Source of the DNA: Chromatocurvus halotolerans
GTDB taxonomy: Bacteria; Pseudomonadota; Gammaproteobacteria; Pseudomonadales; Halieaceae
NCBI RefSeq assembly: GCF_004340525.1
Contig: NZ_SLWX01000021.1
Coordinates: forward strand, 1 to 50,350
Direction of reading: 5' to 3'
Length of the DNA stretch: 50,350 bases
In this document: positions 34,184 through 45,750 of the stretch, one piece after another
How the letters are laid out: every line of letters begins with the position of its first letter
Position numbering within the stretch: position 1 is the stretch's first letter
Position numbers and translations under genes: made by a program
Notes under the pieces: model-generated
Told to the model about the DNA's origin: nothing
Databases searched by the model: none
The model's input: the letters and a program-made list of their open reading frames with translations, nothing else

Positions 34184-34567
34184 ATGCGCCTGAAACATCT
34201 CTCCCTGCTCCTGTGCCTCGCGATCTCGCCGGCGATCTCCCTTGCCGACGACAGACCCGACCATTACTCCGGTGAAAAAGCCGAAAGCCTGGAAGAAGCG
34301 CTGGAGAACCTGCGTACGTACAGCGACAAGCTCTCCACCCTAGTGGAGGACGAGAGCTTTGACAGCGAGCATCTGAACGCAGTGCACGAACTCACCTACA
34401 CACTGGAGAACGCACTGGAAACGGTGGAAGGGGAATTGCAGCAGCTCGCAGAGACACTCGAGTCAGTCCACGTCGCTTCCGAACAGGGCGAGACTACCAC
34501 CGTGGCTGAGGACAGCCGGATTTTCCTGGAGAAGACACGGGTTCTCCTGCAGCAGATGCCGCGCTGA
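34184..34567 (+). CDS. Small exported helical protein of unknown function
   Basis: The protein has 127 residues with a clear signal peptide (LSLLLCLAISPAISLA, cleavage before DDRPDHY). The mature part is about 105 residues, acidic, and predicted to be two or three amphipathic helices (ESLEEALENLRTYSDKLS, LNAVHELTYTLENALETV). No metal-binding motif or cysteine remains after cleavage. It resembles small uncharacterised gammaproteobacterial periplasmic proteins (DUF6746-like by memory, unverified). A Fur-like box and TATAAT lie just upstream, so a role in iron-limited growth is possible. It is the last plus-strand gene before tRNA-Pro. Confidence 0.78.
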   Translation: MRLKHLSLLLCLAISPAISLADDRPDHYSGEKAESLEEALENLRTYSDKLSTLVEDESFDSEHLNAVHELTYTLENALETVEGELQQLAETLESVHVASEQGETTTVAEDSRIFLEKTRVLLQQMPR

Positions 34568-34906
34568 TCGATGCCGCATAGGGCCTTTCTGTGTCGCTCA
34601 TGCTCTGCCTTGTACTCTGCCCACAGGCTCCACACACGCTGTTGCTCCGCGCGCAACCGAAAGTCGGAGCGACAGAGCAGCACCTCCCACTGAGGGATGA
34701 TGTTATAAGCCAGCGGCACCGGCACGCGATTGATGTCAGCGACAGAAACCGGTGGCGCGGGAGCCATACAGCCAGGCGACCTCGATGACGGGGTTGCTGC
34801 GAAGAGCGGTGGGAAGGGGGGCTGCAACGGCTGTCATGATTGCGGAGAGCCTGGTTTTTGCGGCCTTTATTGAGGCCAGGTCCCGTTGGGACCCGACCCC
34901 GGAAGT
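34568..34906. other. Stretch with no supported gene, possible decayed gene on minus strand
   Basis: A minus-strand reading frame contains a protein-like piece (VPLAYNIIPQWEVLLCRSDF, then RVWSLWAEYKAEHERHRKAL) at about 34570-34730. It runs on into the opposite strand of the small exported protein gene without a sensible end. It may be a gene remnant. GGTCCC / GGGACC and GGCCT / AGGCC inverted repeats lie between 34860 and 34900, downstream of tRNA-Pro, but lack a T run. Confidence 0.35.
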
Positions 34907-34986
<80 letters not shown>

Positions 34987-35036
34987 GCCCTTGCGGACGT
35001 CGCGCATTATACGCAACTACCCGCTGGAAACAACGC

Positions 35037-35402
35037 CTAACGCCCTGGCTTGAGCAACTCGAGAACTTCCTCGAGCTCCTCGATGGTTTCCTTGATCACC
35101 GCCTGGATTTCCACCGGACGCATGCCGGAGTCCTTCTCGTCCGTCATTCGCTGGCGTGCCCCGCCGATGGTGTAGCCGTCTTCGTAGAGCAACGCGCGGA
35201 TCTGGCGGATGGTGAGGACATCTTCACGCTGGTAGTAGCGACGGTTGCCCCGGCGTTTCACAGGCTTCAGCTGGGGAAACTCCTGCTCCCAGTAGCGCAG
35301 CACATGCGGTTTGACGGCACACAGTTCACTGACTTCGCCAATTGTGAAGTAGCGCTTGCCGGGGATGACCGGCAGTTCGTTATTGTGACTCGGTTCCAGC
35401 AT
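35037..35402 (-). CDS. MerR-family DNA-binding protein next to ihfA
   Basis: The protein has 121 residues with an N-terminal MerR winged helix ([20 protein letters not shown], then [20 protein letters not shown]). A short helical tail follows ([14 protein letters not shown]). No effector-binding domain or cysteine sensor motif is present, so it is a minimal MerR-type protein. The gene overlaps the ihfA end by 23 bases, which suggests cotranscription and coupling. This gene is conserved between ihfA and tRNA-Pro in gammaproteobacteria, and its function is still poorly defined. Confidence 0.92.
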   Translation of the reverse strand: MLEPSHNNELPVIPGKRYFTIGEVSELCAVKPHVLRYWEQEFPQLKPVKRRGNRRYYQREDVLTIRQIRALLYEDGYTIGGARQRMTDEKDSGMRPVEIQAVIKETIEELEEVLELLKPGR

Positions 35403-35685
35403 ATTCTTCTACCCTGGCCTTGAGCTTCTGTCCTGGCCGAAAGGTTACCACCCTGCGTGCGGAAATGGGTATCTCCTCACCGGTCTTGGGATTGCGGCCG
35501 GGGCGCTGGCTCTTGTCGCGCAGATCAAAATTGCCAAAGCCGGAAAGCTTCACCTGTTCATTGTTCTCCAGGCAGGTGCGGATCTCTTCAAAGAAGAGTT
35601 CCACCAGCTCCTTGGCCTCGCGCTTGTTCAATCCCAGTTCCTCAAACAAACGTTCTGCCATTTCCGATTTGGTCAGTGCCGTCAT
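35380..35685 (-). CDS. ihfA: Integration host factor subunit alpha
   Basis: The protein has 101 residues and is full length. It is a DNA-bending nucleoid protein of the HU/IHF family. It starts [20 protein letters not shown] and carries the beta-arm signature [20 protein letters not shown] with the intercalating proline. It partners with the beta subunit encoded elsewhere. It lies downstream of pheT, 11 bases after the pheT stop, in the standard pheS-pheT-ihfA order. The C-terminal coding end overlaps the MerR gene. Confidence 0.97.
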   Translation of the reverse strand: MTALTKSEMAERLFEELGLNKREAKELVELFFEEIRTCLENNEQVKLSGFGNFDLRDKSQRPGRNPKTGEEIPISARRVVTFRPGQKLKARVEEYAGTESQ

Positions 35686-35696
35686 CGCTCCGCCAC

Positions 35697-38072
35697 TCAG
35701 CTCCTTTGCTCGGCATTATAGTTTTTTCGCAACGAATCAATGACTTGCTGCACAACCTCAGTCACTTCTTCATCCGAGAGAGTGCGCGATTGATCCCGGA
35801 AAGTCAAACCCATTGCAAGACTTTTTCTTTTAGGATCAATACCTTTGCCTTCATAGACATCAAACAGGGTGAAGTCTTCAAAGTAAGGCCCTGCCACGGT
35901 TCTAACATTTTCCGCCAGCTCCCCTGCCGTCACGGTCTTGTCCACTACCACGGCAATGTCGCGACGTATCACGGGAAAACGCGATACCGGCGTGAACGCC
36001 GGCATGCGTGCGGAGAGCAGTCCGCGGGTGGCGATTTCTGCAACGTAGATATCCATGTCGAGGTCGAGGCTGGCGCGAACCGAGGGATGCAGTGCACCGA
36101 GGTAGCCCACCTCCTCGCCGTCCAGGTGAATCGCCGCCGTGCGTCCGGGATGCAATGCCGAGCGCTCGCTGGCGACAAAGCGCAGCTCGCCCTCGCGTCG
36201 GGCAATGCGGAACAGGCTTTCAATGTCGCCCTTGAGGTCATAGAAATCCGCGCCATCCCGCTTGGCATCCCAGCCCTCCGGCTGGCGCGGCCCGGCAAGC
36301 AGCAGGCACAGCATGGGCTCCTGCAGCAGACCCTTGCCGGCAGGAACGAAGCGCAGACCCGTCTCGTAAAGACGCAATCGACCCTGCTGCCGGTTGAGAT
36401 TGCGCCTGGCGACGCCCACCAGACCGGGCAGCAGACTGGTGCGCATCACCGCCATGTCTGCGGAAATCGGGTTGGTCAGTGATACTGGCGGAGTATCGGG
36501 ATCGAACAGGCGCTGCAGCTCTGGCTCGACAAAGCTGTAGGTGATGGCCTCATTGTAGCCGCGGGACGACAGGTGCGAGCGCACGGGACGCAATGACAAC
36601 CGGGTTTCATCCTGCGTTGGCATCGCCAGGTCAGCCCGAATGCGACGCGTCGGCAGACGCTCGTAACCGTAGACCCGCGCCAGTTCCTCCAGCAGGTCTG
36701 CCTCGATGGCGATATCAAAGCGCCAGCCCGGCACCTCGCAAAGCCAGCCCTCCTCGCTTGCGGTCACGTCAAGGCCAAGACCGCCGAGAATGCGCTCGAC
36801 ATCGGCCGCGGGCATGTCCAGCCCCAGCACCCGGGGGATGCGCGCCGCACGCAGGGCCACGGGCGCCCTGGACGGCAGGTGCGCCTCGTCCACCACCTCG
36901 ACCACCGGACCGGCATTGCCGCCGGCAATCTCCAGCAACAGTGCGGTAGCCCGCTCCATGGCACGACGTTGCAGGGTGAAATCCACCCCGCGCTCGAAGC
37001 GGTGTGAGGAATCCGTGTGCAGACCATAACCGCGGGCCTGTCCCGCCATCGGCTGCGGCGTAAAAAACGCGGACTCCAGAAACAGGTTGCAACTGCCCGC
37101 ACTCACCGCACTGGCCTGACCGCCCATGATGCCGGCCAGGGCGAGGGGACGCTCGTGGTCGGCAATGACCAGGCTGCTCTCGTGCGGCTCCAGGGTCTGA
37201 CCATCCAGCAATTCCAGCGACTCCCCGGCGCGGGCACAGCGCACCACGATGCCGCCCTGCAGCGTATCGAGGTCGAACGCGTGCATGGGCTGGCCCAGCT
37301 CGAGCAGCACGTAGTTGGTCACGTCCACGGCAGGGTCGATGCTGCGCACACCGGCACGGCGCAGGCGCTCCTGCAGCCACAGCGGCGAGGGCCGCGACAG
37401 ATCCACCCCCTCAATGACCCGGCCGACGTAACGCGGGCAACGCTCCGGCGCATCCAGCACCACATCGAAGGTGCGCTCGATCGTCGGAAGCACCGGCGCA
37501 ATTTCCGGCGAGCACATCGGCACGCCGTTGAGCAGCGCCACCTCCCGGGCAATACCGAGCATGCTCAGGCAGTCCGCGCGGTTTGGGGTCAGGTCCACCT
37601 CAATCACCTGATCATCCAGCCCCAGGTACTCCCGCAGGTCGGTGCCCACCGGTGCCTCCGGCGCCAGCTCCATCAGGCCCGCGTCGGCCTCGGAAAGCCC
37701 CAGTTCGGCCTCGGCACAGAGCATGCCCTCGGAGGCCTGGCCGCGCAGCTTCGCCTTGCGGATACGGAAGTCACCCGGCAGCACCGCACCGACCTGCGCA
37801 AACGGTGCCTTCAATCCCACGCGGGCATTCGGTGCGCCGCACACCACCTGCAGCGATTCAGCGCCGGCATTCACCCGGCACAGGCGCAGCTTGTCCGCAT
37901 CCGGATGCGGTTCAGCGCTGACAATCTCGCCTACCACGACGCCGCTGAAGGCACCGGCCACAGGCTCCACGGCATCCACTTCCAGGCCAGCCATGGTGAG
38001 CTGATGCGCCAGGGCCTGTGTGTCGACATCGGGATTCACCCATTCGCGCAGCCATTGTTCACTGATTTTCAC
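35697..38072 (-). CDS. pheT: Phenylalanine-tRNA ligase beta subunit
   Basis: The protein has 791 residues, the normal length. It forms the (alpha-beta)2 enzyme that charges tRNA-Phe. Domains in order are the N-terminal tRNA-binding (EMAP-like) domain (about 40-155, [17 protein letters not shown]), B3/B4 editing domain (about 210-385), B5 domain (about 400-475), a catalytic-like core, and the C-terminal FDX-ACB anticodon domain (about 695-790, [15 protein letters not shown]). The start is GTG; the N-terminus [14 protein letters not shown] aligns with the family. The gene follows pheS by 28 bases. Confidence 0.97.
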   Translation of the reverse strand: MKISEQWLREWVNPDVDTQALAHQLTMAGLEVDAVEPVAGAFSGVVVGEIVSAEPHPDADKLRLCRVNAGAESLQVVCGAPNARVGLKAPFAQVGAVLPGDFRIRKAKLRGQASEGMLCAEAELGLSEADAGLMELAPEAPVGTDLREYLGLDDQVIEVDLTPNRADCLSMLGIAREVALLNGVPMCSPEIAPVLPTIERTFDVVLDAPERCPRYVGRVIEGVDLSRPSPLWLQERLRRAGVRSIDPAVDVTNYVLLELGQPMHAFDLDTLQGGIVVRCARAGESLELLDGQTLEPHESSLVIADHERPLALAGIMGGQASAVSAGSCNLFLESAFFTPQPMAGQARGYGLHTDSSHRFERGVDFTLQRRAMERATALLLEIAGGNAGPVVEVVDEAHLPSRAPVALRAARIPRVLGLDMPAADVERILGGLGLDVTASEEGWLCEVPGWRFDIAIEADLLEELARVYGYERLPTRRIRADLAMPTQDETRLSLRPVRSHLSSRGYNEAITYSFVEPELQRLFDPDTPPVSLTNPISADMAVMRTSLLPGLVGVARRNLNRQQGRLRLYETGLRFVPAGKGLLQEPMLCLLLAGPRQPEGWDAKRDGADFYDLKGDIESLFRIARREGELRFVASERSALHPGRTAAIHLDGEEVGYLGALHPSVRASLDLDMDIYVAEIATRGLLSARMPAFTPVSRFPVIRRDIAVVVDKTVTAGELAENVRTVAGPYFEDFTLFDVYEGKGIDPKRKSLAMGLTFRDQSRTLSDEEVTEVVQQVIDSLRKNYNAEQRS

Positions 38073-38100
38073 GATTCACTCTCTCCTGCTGCGGATGGAC

Positions 38101-39620
<1,520 letters not shown>

Positions 39621-39644
39621 GCGTCTTCTCCTTCAGGATAACCG

Positions 39645-39839
39645 TTAGCGTGCCCGCAACATGCGGTCGATTGCCCGCTCGTCACTGGCGTGAATCATGG
39701 AAGTACCGCGCAGCTGGCGCTTCCGCTTGGTGGTCATCTTGGTCAGGATGTGGCTCTTGTAAGCGCTCTTGCGCTTGTAGCCGCCGGCGGTCTTCTTGAA
39801 CCGCTTGGCTGCCCCGCTGTGAATTTTTGCTTTAGGCAT
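39645..39839 (-). CDS. rpmI: 50S ribosomal protein L35
   Basis: The protein has 64 residues, full length, with the signature [20 protein letters not shown] and a basic tail ([12 protein letters not shown]). It is a small component of the large subunit. It lies between infC and rplT as in nearly all bacteria with this operon. The 58-base gap after infC shows no terminator. Confidence 0.98.
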   Translation of the reverse strand: MPKAKIHSGAAKRFKKTAGGYKRKSAYKSHILTKMTTKRKRQLRGTSMIHASDERAIDRMLRAR

Positions 39840-39897
39840 AGTGTGTACTCCGTATGCGAAGTGTCAGTAACGAAGAAACAAGGGCATTCACGGGCCG

Positions 39898-40431
39898 CTA
39901 GTTCTTCTTCTTGGGGGCGATTACCATGGTCATCTGTCGGCCTTCCATTTTCGGGAACTGCTCGACACCGCCCAGTTCTGCCAGATCAGCTTCTACCCGC
40001 TTGAGTAGCTCCATGCCGATTTCCTGGTGAGCCATTTCACGACCGCGAAAACGCAGCGTGACCTTGGCCTTATCGCCATTTTCCAGGAAACGTGTCAGGT
40101 TGCGTAACTTCACCTGATAGTCTCCCTCTTCCGTCCCTGGACGAAACTTCATCTCCTTGACCTGTGTTCGCTTCTGCTTCTTCTTCTGGGCGTTTTTCTG
40201 CTTCTTCGCCTCGAACACATGCTTGCCGTAATCCATGATCTTGCAGACCACGGGATCCGACTGATCCGCTATCAACACCAGATCCAGGCTGGCGGCTTCG
40301 GCTTTCGCCCTGGCTTCCGCGATCGGTACGATCCCGAGCTGCTCACCATCCTCTGCGATCAGACGAACACGGTCCGCCGTGATCTCGTCATTGGTCAGGG
40401 ATTTCTTCCCCTTGCCGGCTTCTTTCTTAAT
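39898..40431 (-). CDS. infC: Translation initiation factor IF-3, ATT start
   Basis: The protein has 177 residues, normal length. IF-3 binds the 30S subunit and proofreads the start codon. Conserved motifs are [36 protein letters not shown] and [20 protein letters not shown], with the basic PKKKN end. The chosen start is ATT at 40431, seven bases after GGAG and followed by AAG AAA GAA. No ATG, GTG or TTG is well placed. The ATT start of infC is known from Escherichia coli, where IF-3 rejects it and so limits its own synthesis. Here the ATT shares its last T with the thrS TAA stop, so coupling to thrS is likely as well. Confidence 0.96.
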   Translation of the reverse strand: MKKEAGKGKKSLTNDEITADRVRLIAEDGEQLGIVPIAEARAKAEAASLDLVLIADQSDPVVCKIMDYGKHVFEAKKQKNAQKKKQKRTQVKEMKFRPGTEEGDYQVKLRNLTRFLENGDKAKVTLRFRGREMAHQEIGMELLKRVEADLAELGGVEQFPKMEGRQMTMVIAPKKKN

Positions 40432-42358
40432 GCTGATTCTCCATTGCAATACGGCCGTGTCGGGCAACATCCTCGGTAAGAAGGCGACTGAACGCCTCGA
40501 GATCCATGGATCCCAGATCCTCACCGCGACGCGACCGCACGGCCACAGTTTGCGATTCCACTTCCTTATCGCCAATCACCAGGAGATAGGGAACGCGCTG
40601 AATCGTGTGCTCGCGGATTTTAAAGCCGATCTTCTCGTTTCTCAAGTCCGATACCACCCGAAAGCCCTTGTTTTGCAAGGATTCCTGGACTTTTTCCACA
40701 TAATCGACCTGTTTATCGGTGATATTCATCACCACGGCCTGCTGCGGTGCCAGCCAGACCGGGAACGCGCCTTCGTAATGCTCGATAAGAATGCCGATGA
40801 ATCGCTCGAAGGATCCGAGGATGGCGCGGTGCAGCATCACCGGTACTTTGCGCGACCCGTCCTCCGCCACATACTGGGCATCAAGGCGCCCCGGCATGGA
40901 GAAATCCACCTGAACCGTGCCCAGCTGCCAGACCCGGCCGATGCAGTCGCGCAGGGAGAATTCGATTTTCGGCCCATAAAAGGCACCCTCCCCTGGCAGC
41001 TCTTCCCAGTCCAGACCCTGGGCATCCAGCGCATCGGCCAGGGCCTTCTCTGCCCGATCCCAGTCCTCGTCGCTACCGACGCGTTTGGCCGGCCGGGTCG
41101 ACAGGCGATAGATCACGTCGCTGAAGCCGAAGTCCGCATAGACCTGGTGCAGAAAGTCGATAAAGGCCGACACCTCCGGCTGGATCTGCGCTTCGGTGCA
41201 GAAAATGTGGCCATCGTCCTGGGTAAAGCCGCGCACCCGCATGATGCCGTGCAGCGAGCCCGAGGGCTCGTTGCGATGGCAGCTGCCGAACTCGGCCAGG
41301 CGCAGCGGCAGATCGCGATAGGAACGCAGGCCCTGGTTGAACACCTGCACGTGGCAGGGACAGTTCATCGGCTTGATGGCGTACTCGCGCTCCTCGGCCT
41401 GCAGCAGGAACATGTCATCGCCGAACTTCTCGGCATGGCCGGACTTTTCCCACAGCGTCATGTCGACGATCTGTGGTGTCCTGATCTCGCGATAACCCTC
41501 GCGCTTCTGGGCCTGGCGCATGTGCTGCTCGATCACCTGGTAGATCGTCCACCCATTCGGGTGCCAGAACACCATGCCCGGCGCCTCTTCCTGGGTGTGG
41601 AACAGGTCGAGCTTCTTCGCGATCTTGCGGTGGTCGCGCTTCTCGGCTTCCTCGATACGCGTGAGGTACTGCTTGAGCTGCTTCTTGTTGGCCCAGGCCG
41701 TGCCATAAATCCGCTGCAGCATTTCGTTGTTCGAATCGCCGCGCCAGTAGGCCCCCGCCAGCTTGGTCAGCTTGAAGGCCTTGAGTCGACCCGTGCTCGG
41801 CACGTGGGGACCGCGGCACAGATCCATCCACTCGCCCTGCCGGTAGACCGAGATGTCCTCCCCTTCCGGCAGTTCACTGACAATCTGCACCTTGTAATGC
41901 TCGCCCAGCTGTTCGAAGGCCCGCACCGCCTGCTCCCGTGACATCACCTCCCGGGTGACCGGCAGGTCCGCCTCGGCCAGCTCGGCCATGCGCGCTTCGA
42001 TGCGCTCCAGGTCATCCGGCGTGAAATGATGCTCACTGGCAAAGTCGTAGTAGAAGCCATCTTCGATTACCGGGCCGATGGTGACCTGGGTACCCGGAAA
42101 AAGCTCCTGCACCGCCATGGCCAGCAGGTGGGCCGTGGAATGGCGGATGATTTCCAGTGCGGCGTCGTCCCGGTCCGTGACGATGGCGAGCGAGGCATCG
42201 GCGTTCATGACGTGCGAGGTATCCACCTCGCGGTCATCCACCACGCCGGCAAGGGCAGCCTTGGCGAGACCGGGACCGATATCGGCGGCAACCTCAGCAA
42301 CGGAAACGGGATTGTCAAAGTGTCTGGCACTGCCGTCAGGCAGGGTAATCGAGGGCAT
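40427..42358 (-). CDS. thrS: Threonine-tRNA ligase
   Basis: The protein has 643 residues, full length. Domains: TGS (about 1-62, [17 protein letters not shown]), second additional/editing domain with [17 protein letters not shown] near 75, class II core with motif 2 [17 protein letters not shown], and the C-terminal anticodon-binding domain ending at about 640. The enzyme charges tRNA-Thr and edits Ser-tRNA. AGGAG lies seven bases before ATG 42358. A terminator-like hairpin lies at 42416-42437 between uvrB and thrS. The stop codon overlaps the infC start. Confidence 0.98.
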   Translation of the reverse strand: MPSITLPDGSARHFDNPVSVAEVAADIGPGLAKAALAGVVDDREVDTSHVMNADASLAIVTDRDDAALEIIRHSTAHLLAMAVQELFPGTQVTIGPVIEDGFYYDFASEHHFTPDDLERIEARMAELAEADLPVTREVMSREQAVRAFEQLGEHYKVQIVSELPEGEDISVYRQGEWMDLCRGPHVPSTGRLKAFKLTKLAGAYWRGDSNNEMLQRIYGTAWANKKQLKQYLTRIEEAEKRDHRKIAKKLDLFHTQEEAPGMVFWHPNGWTIYQVIEQHMRQAQKREGYREIRTPQIVDMTLWEKSGHAEKFGDDMFLLQAEEREYAIKPMNCPCHVQVFNQGLRSYRDLPLRLAEFGSCHRNEPSGSLHGIMRVRGFTQDDGHIFCTEAQIQPEVSAFIDFLHQVYADFGFSDVIYRLSTRPAKRVGSDEDWDRAEKALADALDAQGLDWEELPGEGAFYGPKIEFSLRDCIGRVWQLGTVQVDFSMPGRLDAQYVAEDGSRKVPVMLHRAILGSFERFIGILIEHYEGAFPVWLAPQQAVVMNITDKQVDYVEKVQESLQNKGFRVVSDLRNEKIGFKIREHTIQRVPYLLVIGDKEVESQTVAVRSRRGEDLGSMDLEAFSRLLTEDVARHGRIAMENQH

Positions 42359-42415
42359 GCTGTGCTCCTGTCAGTGGTGGCCCCTACGAAAGGCCACGTG
42401 TTGGGGGTGGTCGCG

Positions 42416-42437
42416 AAAAACCGGCGAACGCCGTTTT
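42416..42437 (-). terminator. Rho-independent terminator downstream of uvrB
   Basis: On the minus strand a short stem CGGCG / CGCCG (two-base loop) with flanking A-rich 5' and TTTTT 3' runs lies 58 bases after the uvrB stop and about 58 before the thrS start. A second hairpin, GTGGCC / GGCCAC, lies closer to thrS and may be part of its leader. Confidence 0.65.
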
Positions 42438-42494
42438 CTCAGCCCGCCATCATGCCCTATTTGCTTGACGAGTGAAAGCGCGGGTCCGGCGCAA

Positions 42495-44513
42495 CTACTG
42501 CAGAAAGGCCTGTTGCTTCAGCTCAGCGAGCTGGTCGCGCAGCGACGCGGCCTCCTCGAACTCCAGATTCTTCGCATGCTCGTGCATCTGGTTCTCGATC
42601 TGCGTGAAGCGTCGCGCCAGTGCCGCCGGGGAGAGCTTCGCCACATCCGTGCTGTAGGCCAGCGAGTCCTCCGCCACCTTGCGCCCCTTGGCTTTTGCCT
42701 TGGTCGGCATGCGCCGCGCCCCTTCCATGATGTCCTGTACCGACTTGTGAATACCGATGGGCGTGATGTTGTGTTTCAGGTTGTGCGCCACCTGCTTCTC
42801 GCGGCGACGGGCGGTTTCATCCATCGCCCGCTGCATGGAACCGGTGACCCTGTCGGCGTAAAGGATCGCACGGCCACTCAGGTTACGCGCCGCGCGGCCG
42901 ATGGTCTGAATCAGCGAGCGGTCCGAGCGCAGGAAGCCCTCCTTGTCCGCATCCAGAATCGCCACCAGCGACACCTCCGGCATATCCAGGCCCTCGCGCA
43001 GCAGGTTAATGCCGACCAGCACGTCGAATTTGCCGAGGCGCAGATCGCGGATAATCTCTACCCTCTCCACCGTGTCGATATCCGAGTGCAGATAACGCAC
43101 ACGCACGTCGTGTTCCGCCAGATATTCCGTCAGATCTTCCGCCATGCGCTTGGTCAGCGTGGTCACGAGAATGCGCTCATCCTTTTGCAGCACCGTACGT
43201 ATTTCGCCGAGCAGGTCATCCACCTGCGAGATCGCGGGGCGGACCTCGATTTCCGGGTCAATTAGCCCCGTGGGCCGGACCACCTGCTCCACCGTGCGAC
43301 CCGAGTGATCCTTCTCATAGGCGCCCGGCGTCGCCGAGACAAAGATCGCCTGGGGCAGCAACTGCTCCCACTCCTCAAACTTCAGCGGCCGATTGTCCAG
43401 CGCAGATGGCAGACGGAAGCCGTACTCCACCAATGTTTCCTTGCGTGAGCGGTCGCCGCGGAACATGGCGCCGATCTGGGGAATGCTGGCGTGGGACTCA
43501 TCCACGATCACCAGCGCGTTGTCCGGCAGGTACTCGAACAGCGTCGGCGGCGGTTCACCCGGCGCGCGGCCCGAGAGATAACGCGAGTAGTTCTCCACAC
43601 CCTGGCAGTAGCCCAGCTCGCGGATCATCTCGATATCGTAGCGCGTGCGCTGCTGCAGCCGCTGCGCCTCCACCAGCTTGTTGTTGTCCTTGAGCTGCTT
43701 GACCCGCTCCTCCAGCTCTACCTCGATGTGCTCAATGGCGTTGAGCATAATGTCGCGGGACGTGACGTAATGCGTCTTGGGAAAGATGGTGATGCGCGGC
43801 ACGCGATCCTCCACCGCGCCGGTGAGCGGGTCGAACAGGACAATGTTGTCGATTTCCTCATCAAACAGCTCGATGCGCACCGCCTGCGACTCCGCATCCG
43901 CCGGAAACACGTCGATCACATCACCGCGCACCCGGTAGGTGCCGCGCTTGAAATCGATGTCGTTGCGCGTGTACTGCAGCTCCGCCAGCTGCCGCAGCAC
44001 ATCCCGCTGATTGATCATCTCCCCCCGGGACAGGTGCATCACCATCCTGAAATAGGACTGGGGGTCACCCAGGCCGTAGATCGCCGAGACCGTGGCCACC
44101 ACCAGGCAGTCCTCCCGCTCCAGCAGCGCCTTCGTTGCAGAGAGGCGCATCTGCTCGATGTGGTCGTTTACCGAGGCATCCTTCTCTATGAACGTGTCCG
44201 ATGAGGGCACGTAAGCTTCCGGCTGGTAGTAGTCGTAGTAAGAGACGAAGTACTCCACGGCGTTGTCCGGGAAGAACTCCTTGAACTCGCCATAGAGCTG
44301 CGCCGCGAGGGTCTTGTTGTGGGCCATGATGATGGTCGGGCGCTGGATGCGCTCAATGACGTGAGCCATGGTGAAGGTCTTGCCCGAGCCGGTCACCCCG
44401 AGCAGTGTCTGAGCCGCGAGGCCCGCCTCGATGCCCTCCACCAGGGCACTGATAGCCGCCGGCTGATCTCCCGCCGGCTGGAACGACGACTTCACCTGAA
44501 ACTGCTTTTTCAT
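42495..44513 (-). CDS. uvrB: UvrABC system protein B
   Basis: The protein has 672 residues from ATG 44513, normal length. It is the damage-verifying helicase of nucleotide excision repair that hands DNA from UvrA to UvrC. Motifs: Walker A GVTGSGKT near residue 40, the beta-hairpin [12 protein letters not shown] near 92-105, helicase motif DESHAS, motif [11 protein letters not shown], and a C-terminal UVR domain ([20 protein letters not shown]). GGGGAG precedes the ATG. An upstream extension to 44552 adds 13 residues unlike the family and is not used. It is divergent from tRNA-Asn. Confidence 0.98.
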   Translation of the reverse strand: MKKQFQVKSSFQPAGDQPAAISALVEGIEAGLAAQTLLGVTGSGKTFTMAHVIERIQRPTIIMAHNKTLAAQLYGEFKEFFPDNAVEYFVSYYDYYQPEAYVPSSDTFIEKDASVNDHIEQMRLSATKALLEREDCLVVATVSAIYGLGDPQSYFRMVMHLSRGEMINQRDVLRQLAELQYTRNDIDFKRGTYRVRGDVIDVFPADAESQAVRIELFDEEIDNIVLFDPLTGAVEDRVPRITIFPKTHYVTSRDIMLNAIEHIEVELEERVKQLKDNNKLVEAQRLQQRTRYDIEMIRELGYCQGVENYSRYLSGRAPGEPPPTLFEYLPDNALVIVDESHASIPQIGAMFRGDRSRKETLVEYGFRLPSALDNRPLKFEEWEQLLPQAIFVSATPGAYEKDHSGRTVEQVVRPTGLIDPEIEVRPAISQVDDLLGEIRTVLQKDERILVTTLTKRMAEDLTEYLAEHDVRVRYLHSDIDTVERVEIIRDLRLGKFDVLVGINLLREGLDMPEVSLVAILDADKEGFLRSDRSLIQTIGRAARNLSGRAILYADRVTGSMQRAMDETARRREKQVAHNLKHNITPIGIHKSVQDIMEGARRMPTKAKAKGRKVAEDSLAYSTDVAKLSPAALARRFTQIENQMHEHAKNLEFEEAASLRDQLAELKQQAFLQ

Positions 44514-44691
44514 TCTGCTCCCCTGGCAACGAGCCGACTGAGCGCGTGGCAAATAACCCGCTATTATCGCGGAAGTGGCGTGGGTTTGCAGCCGGGCGAC
44601 AGGCCCCGCGGATTTTCTTCGGGAAGGCGCCGCGGCGGTTGACCGAGGTAAATGACCGCATTATCATACGCGGCCTCAGAGATGAGACTAT

Positions 44692-44767
44692 TCCGCCTTA
44701 GCTCAGTTGGTAGAGCAATTGACTGTTAATCAATGGGTCGCTGGTTCGAGCCCAGCAGGCGGAGCCA
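44692..44767 (+). tRNA. tRNA-Asn (GTT)
   Basis: A 76-base cloverleaf with perfect acceptor stem TCCGCCT / AGGCGGA, D arm GCTCAGTTGGTAGAGC, anticodon GTT in the loop CTGTTAA, T arm with GGTTCGAGCC, discriminator G and encoded CCA. It is followed 17 bases later by a terminator whose near-copy lies beyond the ubiquitin-like gene. Confidence 0.97.
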
Positions 44768-44783
44768 AATTTTGATATAGAAG

Positions 44784-44814
44784 AAGGGGTTGCAGCGATG
44801 TGGCCCCTTTTTTT
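44784..44814 (+). terminator. Terminator of tRNA-Asn, left copy of a direct repeat
   Basis: Stem AAGGGG / CCCCTT with a 14-base loop, followed by seven T residues, is a good rho-independent terminator for tRNA-Asn. The 31-base core at 44786-44816 is repeated at 45678-45708 with a single mismatch. Confidence 0.85.
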
Positions 44815-44842
44815 GTTTTCATCAACCCTCAGGAACTCATCC

Positions 44843-45622
44843 TTGAAAAAACGCCCGGTCGTACTCTCGTCCCGCCTCCTGCTCGCCCTCCTCCTGTCGC
44901 TGTGCGCCGTCAACGCCCACGCCATGCAGATCTTCGTCAGGACGCTCACCGGCAAGAACATCGCGCTTGAGGTCGAACCCAACGAAACGATTGAGAGCGT
45001 CAAGGCGAAGGTTCAGGAGAAGGAAGGCATCCCGCCAGAGCAGCAACGACTGATCTTTGCGGGCAAAGAACTCGAGGACGGCCGCACCCTGCAGGACTAC
45101 AACATCCAGAAGGAATCCACGCTGCATCTTCTTGAGGCGCTCCGGCGGGAGTTTACCGGCCAGTTGCCCGGCGGCGCTGCAGGCACCATCAGTTTCACGA
45201 CGACGGATGCAAATTGCACGTTCGTCACAGATCCCGCGTTCACGGTCGCCGTCGATCCTCCCGCAGACATCGGTTTTCCCTACGGCGTTGTTGCTTTCAC
45301 CGTGGGTCAATGCGATACCGGTGCGGTGATCGACGTCTCCATTGACTACGGCGAGACCTTACCGGAGGACGCCAGCGCCTGGAAAACCGATCCCTGGACA
45401 CAGATCACGGGCGCCACCATCAGCGGCAGCGTGTTGAGCTACTCGGTGACCGATGGCGGAGAGAATGACGCCGACGGCAGCGTTAACGGGGTCATTGTGG
45501 ATCCGGTGGGAGTAGGTATACCTGCTGCCAGCGCCAGGGCTGTGCCGGCTCTGCCTTCTTTGGGACTGGCGTTGTTGGGCGGTCTGTTAGCGCTCATCGC
45601 TGCACGCCAAAGGGAGACGTGA
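44843..45622 (+). CDS. Exported ubiquitin-like protein with C-terminal sorting/anchor tail
   Basis: The protein has 259 residues from TTG 44843 (AGGA eight bases upstream); an ATG at 44798 lies in the terminator loop and is unlikely. A signal peptide ([16 protein letters not shown], about residues 1-27) ends exactly before [12 protein letters not shown]. Residues 28-96 match ubiquitin residues 1-69 at 58 of 69 positions. Lysines 11, 27, 29, 33, 48 and 63 and the Leu8/Ile44 patch are kept; Lys6 is Arg. Where ubiquitin ends LRLRGG this reads ALRREF, so the conjugation di-glycine is absent. A beta-rich domain of about 120 residues follows ([20 protein letters not shown]). The tail [20 protein letters not shown] then Arg-rich end resembles exosortase/rhombosortase-type sorting signals. 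Such proteins may be secreted to, or displayed toward, eukaryotes. Function is unknown. Confidence 0.93.
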   Translation: MKKRPVVLSSRLLLALLLSLCAVNAHAMQIFVRTLTGKNIALEVEPNETIESVKAKVQEKEGIPPEQQRLIFAGKELEDGRTLQDYNIQKESTLHLLEALRREFTGQLPGGAAGTISFTTTDANCTFVTDPAFTVAVDPPADIGFPYGVVAFTVGQCDTGAVIDVSIDYGETLPEDASAWKTDPWTQITGATISGSVLSYSVTDGGENDADGSVNGVIVDPVGVGIPAASARAVPALPSLGLALLGGLLALIAARQRET

Positions 45623-45676
45623 TAGCCGGGCGGGGATTATGCGTTCGGCGGGTGAAGCCAGGAATGTGATGTATAG

Positions 45677-45706
45677 AGGGGTTGCAGCGCTGTGGCCCCT
45701 TTTTTT
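45677..45706 (+). terminator. Terminator of the ubiquitin-like gene, right copy of the direct repeat
   Basis: Stem AGGGG / CCCCT plus seven T residues lies 55 bases after the stop of the ubiquitin-like gene. It matches the tRNA-Asn terminator at 30 of 31 bases. Confidence 0.85.
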
Positions 45707-45750
45707 GTGCTTGGGAAATGGGCCGGGGCCTATGACGGGGAGTAAATGGG

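Larger units (their letters stand above)
44786..45708 (+). mobile_element. Cassette between near-identical direct repeats, carrying the ubiquitin-like gene
   Basis: The 31-base repeats 44786-44816 and 45678-45708 differ at one position (GCGATGTGG against GCGCTGTGG). The similarity extends weakly upstream to TGAT-TATAGA on both sides. Between them is one gene, the exported ubiquitin-like protein. The left copy is the terminator of tRNA-Asn, so the layout looks like a gene inserted at, or duplicated with, a tRNA terminator. No integrase is encoded within it. Homologous repeat-mediated acquisition, or simple reuse of a common terminator sequence, are both open. Confidence 0.5.

Noticed and set aside
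34396-34827. 143-codon minus frame
   Set aside because: Its 3' half is antisense to the small exported protein gene. Only the first half looks protein-like, so it is recorded as a possible remnant.
44798-44842. ATG start for the ubiquitin-like protein
   Set aside because: The ATG lies in the loop of the tRNA-Asn terminator and lacks a ribosome site. TTG 44843 has AGGA eight bases upstream and gives a clean signal peptide.
44698-45003. Minus-strand frame across tRNA-Asn and the ubiquitin gene
   Set aside because: It translates the complement of a tRNA and terminator (pieces like CWARTSDPL and [12 protein letters not shown]), a common spurious annotation.
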